Assembly (NCBI RefSeq): GCF_033097505.1
Contig: NZ_AP028654.1
Coordinates: 2,728,001-2,792,000, forward strand
DNA length: 64,000 bases
Reading direction: 5' to 3'
DNA from: Helicovermis profundi
GTDB lineage: Bacteria; Bacillota; Clostridia; Peptostreptococcales; Acidaminobacteraceae
The position numbers and the translations under genes were made by a program. The notes beneath the pieces are model-generated. The model saw nothing but the letters and a program-made list of their open reading frames with translations, was not told the DNA's origin and did not search any database. Shown one piece after another: positions 49,789 through 58,600 of this stretch (position 1 is its first letter; the number at the start of each line of letters is the position of its first letter).

Positions 49789-50475
49789 TTACACCTCCAT
49801 TTCTATTATAGCTTTTGCAAAAAATCGATCTTCCTCTGTAGTAACTTTAATATTACTGTAATATCCCTCTACAACGTTAACATTATAGCCATAATGTTCC
49901 ATTAGAGATGCATCATCTGTAGCACTTACATCTTCTCTAATCGACTTCTCATACACTTCTTTTATTGTATCAAATTTAAAAATCTGCGGAGTCTGCGCCA
50001 TCCAAAGTTCAGATCTATCTAATGTTGAAATTACTTCACTTTCTCTAACTATTTTTATTGTATCTTTAGACCTAACTGCAACAATTGCAAAATCATTTTC
50101 AATTGCCTTCTCCATTGTTTCTATAATTATATTTTTTTTAATAAATGGCCTTGCACCGTCATGAACTATAACAAAATCAATATTTTTGTCGACTTTTTTT
50201 AATGCATTATATATAGAATCTTGTCTTTCCTTTCCTCCGAGCACATATTTTATATTCACTTTATTAATATAGGATAAAGCTCTCTTAATAAATTCTTTAT
50301 CTTCTTCTCTTACTAAAACAATTATTTCCTTTATTTCATCAATATCAAGGAAAGATTCAATCGTTCTTTGAATAATCATTTTATCGTTAATTTCAATAAA
50401 TACTTTGTTTTTACCAGCATTCATTCTCTTACCACTTCCAGCAGCTGCAATAATTAATGAAAATCTTTCTTTCAT
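49789..50475 (-). CDS. ispD: 2-C-methyl-D-erythritol 4-phosphate cytidylyltransferase
   Basis: 228 residues from ATG 50473-50475 ([20 protein letters not shown]), five bases after GGAGG. The frame is open for 26 more codons upstream, but that segment covers a terminator hairpin (50523-50550) and is not family sequence. CTP-binding [21 protein letters not shown] and [10 protein letters not shown] blocks are present. It makes CDP-methylerythritol, two steps before IspF. Confidence 0.95.
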   Translation of the reverse strand: MKERFSLIIAAAGSGKRMNAGKNKVFIEINDKMIIQRTIESFLDIDEIKEIIVLVREEDKEFIKRALSYINKVNIKYVLGGKERQDSIYNALKKVDKNIDFVIVHDGARPFIKKNIIIETMEKAIENDFAIVAVRSKDTIKIVRESEVISTLDRSELWMAQTPQIFKFDTIKEVYEKSIREDVSATDDASLMEHYGYNVNVVEGYYSNIKVTTEEDRFFAKAIIEMEV

Positions 50476-50522
50476 AACAACCTCCATATATACCAAAATT
50501 CTAAGGTCTCTAAAAAAATTAA

Positions 50523-50550
50523 AGAGCTTTTTCAATAAAGAAAAAGCTCT
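50523..50550 (-). terminator. terminator between the PIN/TRAM gene and ispD
   Basis: A perfect 11-bp stem (50523-50533 with 50540-50550), 6-nt loop, followed on the minus strand by TTTAATTTTTTT. It lies six bases after the PIN/TRAM stop codon, so ispD-ispF expression depends on read-through or an internal promoter. Confidence 0.82.
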
Positions 50551-50556
50551 CATTTA

Positions 50557-51651
50557 CTATTTTGGTTTAGCAAAAATCATTCTACCAGCAGCTGTTTGTA
50601 AAACACTTGTTACAACTACATCCATAGTAACATTGATTTTTTTCTTCGCACCTTCAACAACAATCATTGTACCATCATCTAAAAATGCAATACCTTGATT
50701 AGATTCCTTTCCTTCTTTAATAATTGTAACAACCATTTCCTCTCCAGGAAGAAGTACTGGTTTTACAGCATTAGCAAGCTCATTAATATTTAAAACTGTA
50801 ACTCCTTGAAGTGATGCAACTTTATTTAAATTGTAATCATTGGTTACAACTACACCATTCATTTCCTGTGCTAATTTCAATAATTTTATATCTACTTCAT
50901 GAACATCATCAAAATCATTATCAACGATCCTTACTTCAATATCCATTTCTTGCTGAATGGTTTTTAATATATCAAGTCCACGTCTGCCTTTGCTTCTTTT
51001 TAAGCTATCTGAACTATCAGCAATATGCCTTAATTCTTTCAAAACAAATTCTGGAATTATAAGTGCTCCTTCTATGAAATTTGTTTTACATATATCTGAA
51101 ATTCTTCCATCAATAATTACGCTAGTGTCAAGTATTTTAGGTTTGGCTCCACTACTCTTACCATGTGTATTTTTATGCGAAGTATTCTTTTTAAAAACAT
51201 CCGGTAGTTTATTTAAATCACTAATGCTTTTTGTTGATATGGCTATACCTAAATATCCTAAAAAACCATAAACTGCAACAGTAAGAATTGTTCCAAGTAT
51301 CTTTATAGGAATTAATCTAAAAACCGGACTTATTAGATAAGCAATAATTAACCCAATTATTAACCCAACAGAACCTATCACAACTTGACCAACAGGAACT
51401 TTACCAAGTTCTACTTCAACTTTATTAGTAATTTCAATCGAAACATTAGTAATTTTTGGTGATAAAAAATAAAATATAAGTCCAAATAAAATTGCAAACA
51501 CACTACCAACAATCAATCCCAGCACTTCATCATTAGAATTATAATTTAAAGCTAAACCAATAGCATTAACTTTAAAGAGCATTGAACTAATAGCATATCC
51601 AAAAAATAAACCAAAAATTACAAGTGTTACTTTAGTAATCCTTTTTATCAT
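50557..51651 (-). CDS. PIN/TRAM domain membrane protein (YacL-like)
   Basis: 364 residues from ATG 51649-51651 (MIKRITKVTLVIFGLFFGYA), after AGGAGGTG. The frame extends 25 codons into element B but that part is not family sequence. Four membrane helices fill the first 130 residues. The PIN nuclease domain begins KILDTSVIIDGRISDICKT with its acidic residues, and a TRAM RNA-binding domain ends the protein (LPGEEMVVTIIKEGKESNQG). YacL-type proteins occur beside ispD in Firmicutes; their RNA target is not known. Confidence 0.9.
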   Translation of the reverse strand: MIKRITKVTLVIFGLFFGYAISSMLFKVNAIGLALNYNSNDEVLGLIVGSVFAILFGLIFYFLSPKITNVSIEITNKVEVELGKVPVGQVVIGSVGLIIGLIIAYLISPVFRLIPIKILGTILTVAVYGFLGYLGIAISTKSISDLNKLPDVFKKNTSHKNTHGKSSGAKPKILDTSVIIDGRISDICKTNFIEGALIIPEFVLKELRHIADSSDSLKRSKGRRGLDILKTIQQEMDIEVRIVDNDFDDVHEVDIKLLKLAQEMNGVVVTNDYNLNKVASLQGVTVLNINELANAVKPVLLPGEEMVVTIIKEGKESNQGIAFLDDGTMIVVEGAKKKINVTMDVVVTSVLQTAAGRMIFAKPK

Positions 51652-51691
51652 ATTTTCACCTCCTTCTATTCCTCTGTAATATTTATAAATA

Positions 51692-51823
51692 AATTTCTTG
51701 GATTCAGAGGGAGTTTTTACTCCCACTGAGTCTTAGAAAACATAATTCAGGGCCTTTTTAGAGTTCTTTATCCCCCACTTTTTTAAGAAATGGTGGTATT
51801 AGAACTCTAAGGCATCGGATAAA
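51692..51823 (-). repeat. 132-bp palindromic element, copy B (inverted relative to copy A)
   Basis: Inverted partner of 49151-49282, with the same two hairpins and about a dozen differences. It lies 40 bp upstream of the PIN/TRAM start, so together the copies bracket ispF, ispD and the PIN/TRAM gene. No transposase is associated. Confidence 0.85.
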
Positions 51824-51913
51824 ATTAATATACCATATTACTAAATATTAGTGAAACTAATTCAGCGTTTTGTAATTATAATTTAATTGTTTAGTCATTA
51901 TGAAAGTAAACTC

Positions 51914-51956
51914 AAAAATCAGCCAGAAAACGAAATTGTTTTCTAGCTGATTTTTT
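51914..51956 (-). terminator. terminator of carD
   Basis: Arms 51914-51923 and 51946-51955 (AAAAATCAGC with complement) extend inward through an AGAAAAC/GTTTTCT pairing with one mismatch. T runs lie on both sides, so it could work in both directions. Confidence 0.85.
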
Positions 51957-51965
51957 ATAATAAAG

Positions 51966-52445
51966 TTATCTTTTTAAATATGATTTTATGATTTTTTCAA
52001 GTTCTTTCTCGTCGTAATCAGATGCTAGTACCAATTCACTAATCAATATTTGTTTAGAATTTGTCATCATTTTTCTTTCGCCAGTAGAAAGACCTTTTTC
52101 ATTATCCATAATTAATAAATCTCTTACAACTTCAACTACATCAAAAATATTTCCGCTTTTAACTCTTTCCATATTAGCTCTATATCTTCTGTTCCAATTT
52201 TGAGGCATATCAGATATTTCTTTTAATAGCAAGTCTAATACACTTTGTACTTCAGATTCACCAATAATAGGTCTTAAACCAATATTTTCAATATTATCAA
52301 CAGGAAGCATAACCTTCATATTTTTAAGTGGTAATCTCAATATAAAATACTCTTTAATCTCACCTAGTATCTCTTTTTTTTCTATACTTTCAATAATACC
52401 CGCTCCGTGCATAGGATATACGACTTTATCACCAATTTTAAACAT
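51966..52445 (-). CDS. CarD family transcriptional regulator
   Basis: 159 residues from ATG 52443-52445 (MFKIGDKVVYPMHGAGIIES), eight bases after AGGAGG; the longer frame to 52472 overlaps the promoter. The N-terminal Tudor-like RNA-polymerase-binding domain contains YFILRLPLKNMKVMLPVDN; the C-terminal helical domain contains MPQNWNRRYRANMERVKSGN, with the tryptophan typical of CarD. In other bacteria CarD stabilises open complexes at rRNA and housekeeping promoters. Confidence 0.93.
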   Translation of the reverse strand: MFKIGDKVVYPMHGAGIIESIEKKEILGEIKEYFILRLPLKNMKVMLPVDNIENIGLRPIIGESEVQSVLDLLLKEISDMPQNWNRRYRANMERVKSGNIFDVVEVVRDLLIMDNEKGLSTGERKMMTNSKQILISELVLASDYDEKELEKIIKSYLKR

Positions 52446-52476
52446 AATTATACCTCCTAATTTACAATACAATCTT

Positions 52477-52505
52477 AGTATAAATCATATTCCAAGTATT
52501 GTCAA
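52477..52505 (-). promoter_or_regulatory. proximal sigma-A promoter of carD
   Basis: Consensus TTGACA (52500-52505), 17 bp, TATACT (52477-52482), about 30 bp upstream of the carD start. Confidence 0.85.
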
Positions 52506-52519
52506 GTGTGTAAACAAAA

Positions 52520-52548
52520 ATGATATCATATGTAATTATTAAAGTCAA
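52520..52548 (-). promoter_or_regulatory. distal sigma-A promoter of carD
   Basis: TTGACT (52543-52548), 17 bp with extended TG, TATCAT (52520-52525). It forms a tandem pair with the proximal promoter 43 bp away. Confidence 0.6.
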
Positions 52549-52571
52549 ATATTTTAGAAAAATAATTATAT

Positions 52572-52599
52572 TTGAATTTTCAAAATATTGTGTTAAAAT
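52572..52599 (+). promoter_or_regulatory. promoter of the 52651-53052 gene
   Basis: TTGAAT (52572-52577), 16 bp, TAAAAT (52594-52599) with extended TG, 50 bp before the start codon and divergent from the carD promoters. Confidence 0.6.
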
Positions 52600-52650
52600 T
52601 ATCGTAGAACTACATAATTATACATTATTCGAAGCATATGGGGTGATAAA

Positions 52651-53052
52651 ATGAAAAAAACAGATTTAAAGAAATTTCAAGAAACAGTAGATGACGTTTT
52701 AATTAGACACGTAAGCATACTTGATGTAGTAACTAAGTTACAAGAATCTGGAGCAAAAGTTAATCGCTCAACTATTAAAACGATAACTAGTTGTGGATGC
52801 ATAAAACTTAATACAACTTCATTAGACAAGAAAGTTCCTAGCGATATGGACTATGAAGAACTAAAAAATTACAAACTCACACATACAGATGGGGATGTTT
52901 GTCCAGTCTGCAAGGAAAAAATAGAACAAGAAATTGGAAATCATCTATTTTACTTATCTGCACTCTGCAATCATTTTAATTTGGATTTAGAAGATATTTT
53001 AGATAAAGAGTACAATAGAATATCTACGCTTGGAAAATTTTCATTATATTAA
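52651..53052 (+). CDS. conserved clostridial-type protein, possible zinc site and MazG-like helix
   Basis: 133 residues. I recognise it only as a protein type seen beside radA/carD in Clostridia. Residues 8-45 (KFQETVDDVLIRHVSILDVV) are helical. Two cysteine pairs, C48/C50 (TSCGC) and C84/C87 (CPVC), may bind metal. The C-terminal helices KIEQEIGNHLFYLSALCNHF and LDLEDILDKEYNRI resemble the acidic helices of MazG-like NTP pyrophosphohydrolases, but the resemblance is short. It has its own promoter and faces radA, with a shared terminator between them. Confidence 0.8.
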   Translation: MKKTDLKKFQETVDDVLIRHVSILDVVTKLQESGAKVNRSTIKTITSCGCIKLNTTSLDKKVPSDMDYEELKNYKLTHTDGDVCPVCKEKIEQEIGNHLFYLSALCNHFNLDLEDILDKEYNRISTLGKFSLY

Positions 53053-53058
53053 TACTAT

Positions 53059-53090
53059 AAAAAAGAACTTAAAATTAAGTTCTTTTTTTT
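53059..53090. terminator. bidirectional terminator between the 52651-53052 gene and radA
   Basis: AAAAAAGAACTTAA and its complement form a near-perfect palindrome with T runs on both strands. It serves the plus-strand gene ending at 53052 and radA ending at 53091. Confidence 0.88.
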
Positions 53091-54449
53091 TTAGAAAATT
53101 ATTGAAAATGCCTCTTCTATATTTGAAACTCCATATACATTTAAACCCTTTGGAATATCTACTCCTTCTAAATTACTTTTAGGAACTATACAATTTGAAA
53201 ATCCTAATTTTCTTGATTCGTTTAACCTTTGTTGTATGTGATTAATAGCCCTAACTTCTCCAGTTAAACCAACTTCACCAAACACTACAAAAGATCTATC
53301 CACTTCAACATTTCTAAAGCTTGATGTTATCGCTATTGCAATTGCCAAATCAACAGCAGGCTCATTTAATACAATTCCACCTACAACATTTACATATCCA
53401 TCTTGATCATTTAGCATAAGACCAACTTTTTTTTCTAAAACAGCCATAATCATAACTATTTTATTATAATCTACACCAATAGCCATCCTCCTAGGCGTTC
53501 CAAAATTAGAACTTGAAATAAGAGCTTGAATTTCAACCAACACAGCTCTCGTTCCCTCAATAGTTGCAACTGTAATTGATCCCGCAACATTTTTGTGCGA
53601 ATTACTTAAAAATAACTTTGATGGATTTTTAACTTCAGTAAGTCCATTTCCCATCATTTCAAATAAACCAATTTCATTGGTAGAACCAAATCTATTCTTT
53701 ACTGCTCTAAGAATCCTATATATATTAGATTTTTCTCCTTCAAAATACAAAACAGTATCTACCATATGTTCTAATACTTTAGGTCCAGCGATAGATCCGT
53801 TTTTTGTAACATGACCTACAATAAACGTTGCCACACCTTGTCCTTTCGACACTCTCATTAAATCATTTGTAACTTCTCTCACCTGAGAAACGCTTCCTGG
53901 AGATGATGATATTTTAGGGTCATAAACAGTTTGAATCGAGTCAATAATTAAAACATCTGGCTTAATTTCATTAATATTTTTAATAACTACATCCATATTA
54001 TTCTCTGACATTATATAAATATCTTCGCCACTAATTCCAAGTCTATCTGCCCTAAATTTAATTTGCTTCATCGATTCTTCTCCAGAAACATAAAGAACAG
54101 TTTTCCTATTATTAGAAACATTACTCGCAACTTGAAGAAGTAAAGTTGACTTACCTATTCCAGGATCCCCTCCAACCAAAACTAAAGATCCTTTTACGAT
54201 TCCGCCCCCTAAAACCAAATCCATTTCAAATATACTTGTTGTAAACCTATCTTCTTTAACAATACTCACATTTGAAAGCTTAATAGGTTTATCATTTTTC
54301 ACATTTATATTTTTAAAATTTTGAGGGTTATTTTCTAAAATTTCTTCAACAAACGAGTTCCATTCATTACACTCTGGACACTTCCCCATCCATTTTGGTG
54401 CTATATATCCACAATTTTGACATACATATTTTGATTTAACCTTCGCCAT
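53091..54449 (-). CDS. radA: DNA repair protein RadA
   Basis: 452 residues. N-terminal zinc finger CQNCGYIAPKWMGKCPEC, RecA-like core with Walker A GGDPGIGKST, the KNRFGSTNEIG motif characteristic of RadA, and a C-terminal Lon-protease-like domain (GYVNVVGGIVLNEPAVDLAIA). RadA is a branch-migration helicase in recombination. Its start overlaps the clpC end by 14 bp. The disA gene usually found after radA is absent here. Confidence 0.97.
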   Translation of the reverse strand: MAKVKSKYVCQNCGYIAPKWMGKCPECNEWNSFVEEILENNPQNFKNINVKNDKPIKLSNVSIVKEDRFTTSIFEMDLVLGGGIVKGSLVLVGGDPGIGKSTLLLQVASNVSNNRKTVLYVSGEESMKQIKFRADRLGISGEDIYIMSENNMDVVIKNINEIKPDVLIIDSIQTVYDPKISSSPGSVSQVREVTNDLMRVSKGQGVATFIVGHVTKNGSIAGPKVLEHMVDTVLYFEGEKSNIYRILRAVKNRFGSTNEIGLFEMMGNGLTEVKNPSKLFLSNSHKNVAGSITVATIEGTRAVLVEIQALISSSNFGTPRRMAIGVDYNKIVMIMAVLEKKVGLMLNDQDGYVNVVGGIVLNEPAVDLAIAIAITSSFRNVEVDRSFVVFGEVGLTGEVRAINHIQQRLNESRKLGFSNCIVPKSNLEGVDIPKGLNVYGVSNIEEAFSIIF

Positions 54450-56862
54450 TTTTCACCTCAACATCAAATTTAAGTTCATTGTTTACTAAACTTACTTTCA
54501 AAATATCTCCTTCACTAAGCAATTCATTTAAAATCATTTCAGTAATTTTATTTTCTAAATGCTTTGCAATAATTCTTTTTAGAGGTCTTGCCCCATATAT
54601 ATCACTAAATCCAATATCTCCAATATATTTTTTTGCTTCATTCGTTATAAACATGATTATTTTTAGTTTTTCAACTCTTTCAACTAAATCTGCTAATAAT
54701 ATATTTGTAATTTTATAAATATCATTAATTTTTAATTTTTTAAATACTACTATATCATCAACTCTATTAATAAATTCTGGTTTAAAAAACAATTTTAATT
54801 CTTCAAACATAATCTGTTTCATATTTTCATAACCTTTGCTATTTATATCTTCCATAAAACCTAAAAACTTCTTATTTGCAAATTTTTCTGCTCCTAAATT
54901 TGATGTCATAATAATAACCGTATTTTTAAAATTTATTTTTCTACCTTTAGCATCCGTCAAAATACCATCATCTAAGATCTGAAGAAGTATATTAAAAATA
55001 TCTTTGTGTGCTTTTTCTATTTCATCAAAAAGAATCACAGAATACGGTTTTAATCTTATTATTTCTGTTAACTGTCCTCCTTCTTCATGACCTTGATATC
55101 CAGGTGGTGATCCAATTAGCTTTGAAATAGTATGACTTTCCATATATTCTGACATATCAACGCGAATTAAGCTATTCAAACTTCCAAATAGTATTAGCGT
55201 CAAAACTTTAGATAACTCAGTTTTGCCAACCCCTGTAGGTCCAAGAAAAATAAATGATCCTATTGGTCTATTTGGACTCGAAAGTCCTATCCTTGATCTT
55301 TTTATTGAACTAGCAATTGATTTGATTGCATCGTCTTGTCCAATAATTTTTTCTTTAATTAATATTTCAAGATTTTTAAGTTTCTCTGTTTCCTCTTCTT
55401 CGAGTTTACTTACAGGAATAGCTGTCCACTCAGAAATTATTTTTTCAATATCGTTTGCATCAACTTTAATGTATTTTTCTTCTTTTACAACTTCATCAAG
55501 CTTAAATTCTTCTATTTTTTCAATAACATTTCTTTCCTCATCTCTAAGAATAGCCGCTTTTTCAAAATCGTACATTTTAATTGCATTGCCTTTTTCTATT
55601 CGAATTTCTCTTAGTTTATTTTCATAAATGATTGTTTTATTATTAGTCTCATTAAATTCCATTCTTTTTTTTGCAGCAGCTTCATCTAAAACATCAATCG
55701 CTTTATCTGGTAAAAATCTATCATTGATATATCTACTTGATAAATTAACTGCTAAAACAATTGCCTCTTTAGTAAATCTAACTCTATGGTGATTCTCATA
55801 TCTTTCTTTTAACGTAAAAAGTATTTCTATAGCTTTGTTTATTTTAGGTTCATCTATCAAAATAGGTTGTAGTCTTCTTTCAAAAGCACTATCTCTTTCT
55901 ATATATTTTTTATACTCACTTATTGTTGTCGCACCAATTATCTGCAATTCACCTCTTGAAAGAGATGGCTTTAAAATACTAGAAGCATCAACTGCACCTT
56001 CAGCACCACCCGCTCCTACAATTGAATGAATTTCATCGATAAACAATATAACGTTATTTGCCAATTTTACTTCCTCAAGAATCCCATTTAACCTTTTTTC
56101 AAATTCTCCCCTGTATTTGCTACCCGCTACTACGTTAGAAATATTAAGTGATAAAATTCTTTTATTTTTTAATATTTTAGGCACTTTACCGCTTACAATT
56201 TTCTTAGCCAAACCTTCTACTAAAGCTGTTTTACCAACTCCAGATTCTCCAATTATACAAGGATTTTTTTTCGTTCTTCTTAATAGCACTTGAATAATTC
56301 TTTTAATTTCATCATCTCTACCAACGACTGGATCTAACCTATTATCTGCAGCATATTTAGTAATATCAATTGCATATTTGTTTAAGTTAGTATAATTACT
56401 ATCATTTTCTTTAACATCATTCATTTTTATTTTCTTGTTCTTAGATAAATTCATTCTAAATTCTTCAAAATTATTTATTTTACTTTCCATTATTTCTTCT
56501 AAAATTGATTCTCTTTCATAGCTTATACTATAAGCTATATCTTCAACTTGTACTTCTTTTTTCCCTAGTAACAGCGAATGTTTATAACTTCTTTCTAAAC
56601 ATTTCATCGCACGCGGTGTATAACCATCAACATAACTTTCAACTTTTCCTCTTCCAACTTTTTTAATAATTTCCATCCTTGTGCTCTCTAAATTAAAACC
56701 ATAATTCTTAAACAAGTCATATACCGAGCCATTTTCAATTTTTAGTATTGCAAGAAAAATATGTTCAACTCCCACGTAATAGTGATTTAATAAATTCGCC
56801 TCTTCAAACGATGCATCCAAAATTTCTCTTGCATTTTTAGAAAATTTATTAAAAAAAGACAT
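54436..56862 (-). CDS. clpC: ATP-dependent Clp protease ATPase subunit ClpC
   Basis: 808 residues. Order: Clp N-domain repeats (about 1-140), AAA1 with Walker A GESGVGKT (205-212), a UVR-like middle coil (ENKLREIRIEKGNAIKMYDFEKAAILRDEE), AAA2 with GPTGVGKTE, and the ClpP-binding loop LGF in NKKFLGFMED. Glutamates E33 and E107, which align with the phospho-arginine-binding residues of Bacillus ClpC, are kept. It unfolds substrates for ClpP. It lies between mcsB (31 bp) and radA (overlap). Confidence 0.96.
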   Translation of the reverse strand: MSFFNKFSKNAREILDASFEEANLLNHYYVGVEHIFLAILKIENGSVYDLFKNYGFNLESTRMEIIKKVGRGKVESYVDGYTPRAMKCLERSYKHSLLLGKKEVQVEDIAYSISYERESILEEIMESKINNFEEFRMNLSKNKKIKMNDVKENDSNYTNLNKYAIDITKYAADNRLDPVVGRDDEIKRIIQVLLRRTKKNPCIIGESGVGKTALVEGLAKKIVSGKVPKILKNKRILSLNISNVVAGSKYRGEFEKRLNGILEEVKLANNVILFIDEIHSIVGAGGAEGAVDASSILKPSLSRGELQIIGATTISEYKKYIERDSAFERRLQPILIDEPKINKAIEILFTLKERYENHHRVRFTKEAIVLAVNLSSRYINDRFLPDKAIDVLDEAAAKKRMEFNETNNKTIIYENKLREIRIEKGNAIKMYDFEKAAILRDEERNVIEKIEEFKLDEVVKEEKYIKVDANDIEKIISEWTAIPVSKLEEEETEKLKNLEILIKEKIIGQDDAIKSIASSIKRSRIGLSSPNRPIGSFIFLGPTGVGKTELSKVLTLILFGSLNSLIRVDMSEYMESHTISKLIGSPPGYQGHEEGGQLTEIIRLKPYSVILFDEIEKAHKDIFNILLQILDDGILTDAKGRKINFKNTVIIMTSNLGAEKFANKKFLGFMEDINSKGYENMKQIMFEELKLFFKPEFINRVDDIVVFKKLKINDIYKITNILLADLVERVEKLKIIMFITNEAKKYIGDIGFSDIYGARPLKRIIAKHLENKITEMILNELLSEGDILKVSLVNNELKFDVEVKNGEG

Positions 56863-56893
56863 CTTATCCTCCAGTTATTTTAATTTTTTTCTT

Positions 56894-57940
56894 TTAATCA
56901 CCAATAAAACATTTCTTTATTTTTTTCGATCTAGTATATTCAATATCATTTTTACTAATTACTTTTTTCTCCGGTTCTAATAAATAATTATCGCTAATTT
57001 CAAATACTACTTTATCTAAATAATTTTCATCAACATCATTAAAGAATCCATATGAAATACCAAGTTTAATTAGCGAAATATATTTTATTGCTTCCTCATA
57101 TTTAATGAGAGTTGCATGCTTAAGCAAACCATATGCTCTTTTAATATCATTTTCTAAAACTCTTATTCTTGAATTAATAAGAGTCTCTCTTGCCGCCACT
57201 TCTTTACTTATAATTTCACGTGATAAATCCTTTAAAAGTTCAACAATTTCTTTTTCAGATACTCCTAATGTAAATTTATTAGAAAGCATATAGTAATGCG
57301 ATTCGCTTATATCGTTTTCTTTTAAAATATTTTCAAAATTATATCCTATTTGAATTAATGCATCTCTAAGTTTGTCTATATATCCAATAATAGAAAGTGC
57401 AGGAAGATGAAAAACTAAATTCGATCTAAAACCTGTTCCTACATCCATTAACGACGAAGTTAAAAAACCATATTTCCCATCATAGGCATATTTAATTTGT
57501 TCTGATATTTTATCATCTATTTTGTCAATAATCGAGTAGCACTCATCTAATTTATTTCCTAAAGCACTGGACATAATCTTAATGTGATCTTTAAAGTTAA
57601 CAAAAATTGCTACGCGTTTTTGTTCGTTAATATATATCCCTCTTGCAATATTAACATTATTGGCTACGTATGTTTTTTCCATAAAAACATCTAAACACCT
57701 ATCAATTTTTTTCTTTTCTCGTATCGCAACGAGTTCAAAATCATTAATAAGTTCTGATTCATAAATTCCTTTATAAATTTTTGAAAAACTTTCTTTTGCG
57801 TTTTTTTCATTTAAAGCTATAACAAATGGAAATTCATCAATGTTTCTTATGTATTTAGCTTGAGAAAAAATTATTAAATTGTCTGTTAAATATTCCTTAG
57901 ATATTTTTCTTATTTTATAGTCATTCATGTCTTTTACCAT
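56894..57940 (-). CDS. mcsB: McsB-like protein with degenerate arginine-kinase active site
   Basis: 348 residues (344 if the ATG at 57926-57928 is used; the first ATG abuts GAGG, the second is 12 bases away). It aligns along its length with protein-arginine kinase McsB: RGIYINEQKRVAIFVNFKDH, YGFLTSSLMDVGTGFRSNLVFHLPAL and LGVSEKEIVELLKDL. Key residues differ: SSRIRLARN is FSQAKYIRN (25-33), NEEDHIRI is NFKDHIKI (115-122), and the catalytic cysteine of LTACPTNxGTG is S163. The C-terminal RDxxRA motif is not intact. It is probably not a kinase; an adaptor role with McsA and ClpC is possible. Overlaps mcsA by 20 bp. Confidence 0.85.
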   Translation of the reverse strand: MVKDMNDYKIRKISKEYLTDNLIIFSQAKYIRNIDEFPFVIALNEKNAKESFSKIYKGIYESELINDFELVAIREKKKIDRCLDVFMEKTYVANNVNIARGIYINEQKRVAIFVNFKDHIKIMSSALGNKLDECYSIIDKIDDKISEQIKYAYDGKYGFLTSSLMDVGTGFRSNLVFHLPALSIIGYIDKLRDALIQIGYNFENILKENDISESHYYMLSNKFTLGVSEKEIVELLKDLSREIISKEVAARETLINSRIRVLENDIKRAYGLLKHATLIKYEEAIKYISLIKLGISYGFFNDVDENYLDKVVFEISDNYLLEPEKKVISKNDIEYTRSKKIKKCFIGD

Positions 57941-58430
57941 CCTCTAAAGCTCTAATACTATCTCTGATTTTTACAGCTTCTTCAAACGCCTCTATATTAA
58001 TAGCTTTTCTAAGTTCTTTTTTTAATAAGTCAATCTCTTTATTAATATCAACTTGCTGAGAAAATTCACTTGGTGTTTTCCCTAAATGAAAATTTTCTTT
58101 TTGAATTGTACTAATTATTTTTTGAAACTTTTCATCAAAAGTTTTATAACAATTTGAACAACCAACTAATCCTATTTCTTTATACTTAGCATATGTTATA
58201 CCGCATTTTGAGCATTTAGTCATAACAATATAATTCACCTTTAAAGGCGAAGAATTAATAGATTCCATGAGAGACGATATCATTTTATCCTTAGAAAATG
58301 GAGTATCATAATCAACTTCATCTAATAATTTAGCACAAGATTCACAATAAAATAAATCATATTTTTCATCATTAATAACTTTATTAAAATGGATAGTTGC
58401 TTCATTTATTTTACATTTTTCACACTTCAT
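57921..58430 (-). CDS. mcsA: McsA, activator of McsB/ClpC
   Basis: 169 residues. Two zinc-finger units: CEKC (3-6) with CESC, and CSKC with CSNC in IVMTKCSKCGITYAKYKEIG. The C-terminal UVR motif (KELRKAINIEAFEEAVKIRDSIRALED) probably contacts ClpC. In Bacillus McsA activates McsB and ClpC under stress. Here it is the first gene of mcsA-mcsB-clpC-radA, with no ctsR upstream. Confidence 0.93.
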   Translation of the reverse strand: MKCEKCKINEATIHFNKVINDEKYDLFYCESCAKLLDEVDYDTPFSKDKMISSLMESINSSPLKVNYIVMTKCSKCGITYAKYKEIGLVGCSNCYKTFDEKFQKIISTIQKENFHLGKTPSEFSQQVDINKEIDLLKKELRKAINIEAFEEAVKIRDSIRALEDGKRHE

Positions 58431-58475
58431 TTTTACACCTTCTTAAGTTTACTCTTCATTTTATTTGTTAACTCT

Positions 58476-58503
58476 ATTATACGTTCAATATAAATTAATG
58501 CAA
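58476..58503 (-). promoter_or_regulatory. sigma-A promoter of mcsA-mcsB-clpC-radA
   Basis: TTGCAT (58498-58503), 16-bp spacer, TATAAT (58476-58481), 46 bp upstream of mcsA. No CtsR heptad operator (GGTCAAA repeats) is visible around it. Confidence 0.62.
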
Positions 58504-58512
58504 TAAAATAAG

Positions 58513-58579
58513 TAGCCCGAGAGATTACTACTCAATGAGATTACAATCAATTTCATTAAATAATAAATATCTCAGGCTA
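58513..58579 (-). terminator. terminator after the EF-G paralogue
   Basis: TAGCCTGAGA pairs with TCTCGGGCTA (58570-58579 with 58513-58522), ten pairs including one wobble, enclosing a 47-nt loop, followed by ACTTATTTTATT on the minus strand. The loop is long, so the call is tentative. Confidence 0.45.
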
Positions 58580-58600
58580 AAATTCAACTTTACTTAATCA

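Noticed and set aside
50476..50553. 26-codon N-terminal extension of IspD
   Set aside because: It covers a rho-independent terminator, and family alignment starts at [16 protein letters not shown].
51652..51726. N-terminal 25-codon extension of the PIN/TRAM protein
   Set aside because: The extension is encoded by repeat element B, and a good AGGAGGTG site precedes the internal ATG at 51649-51651.
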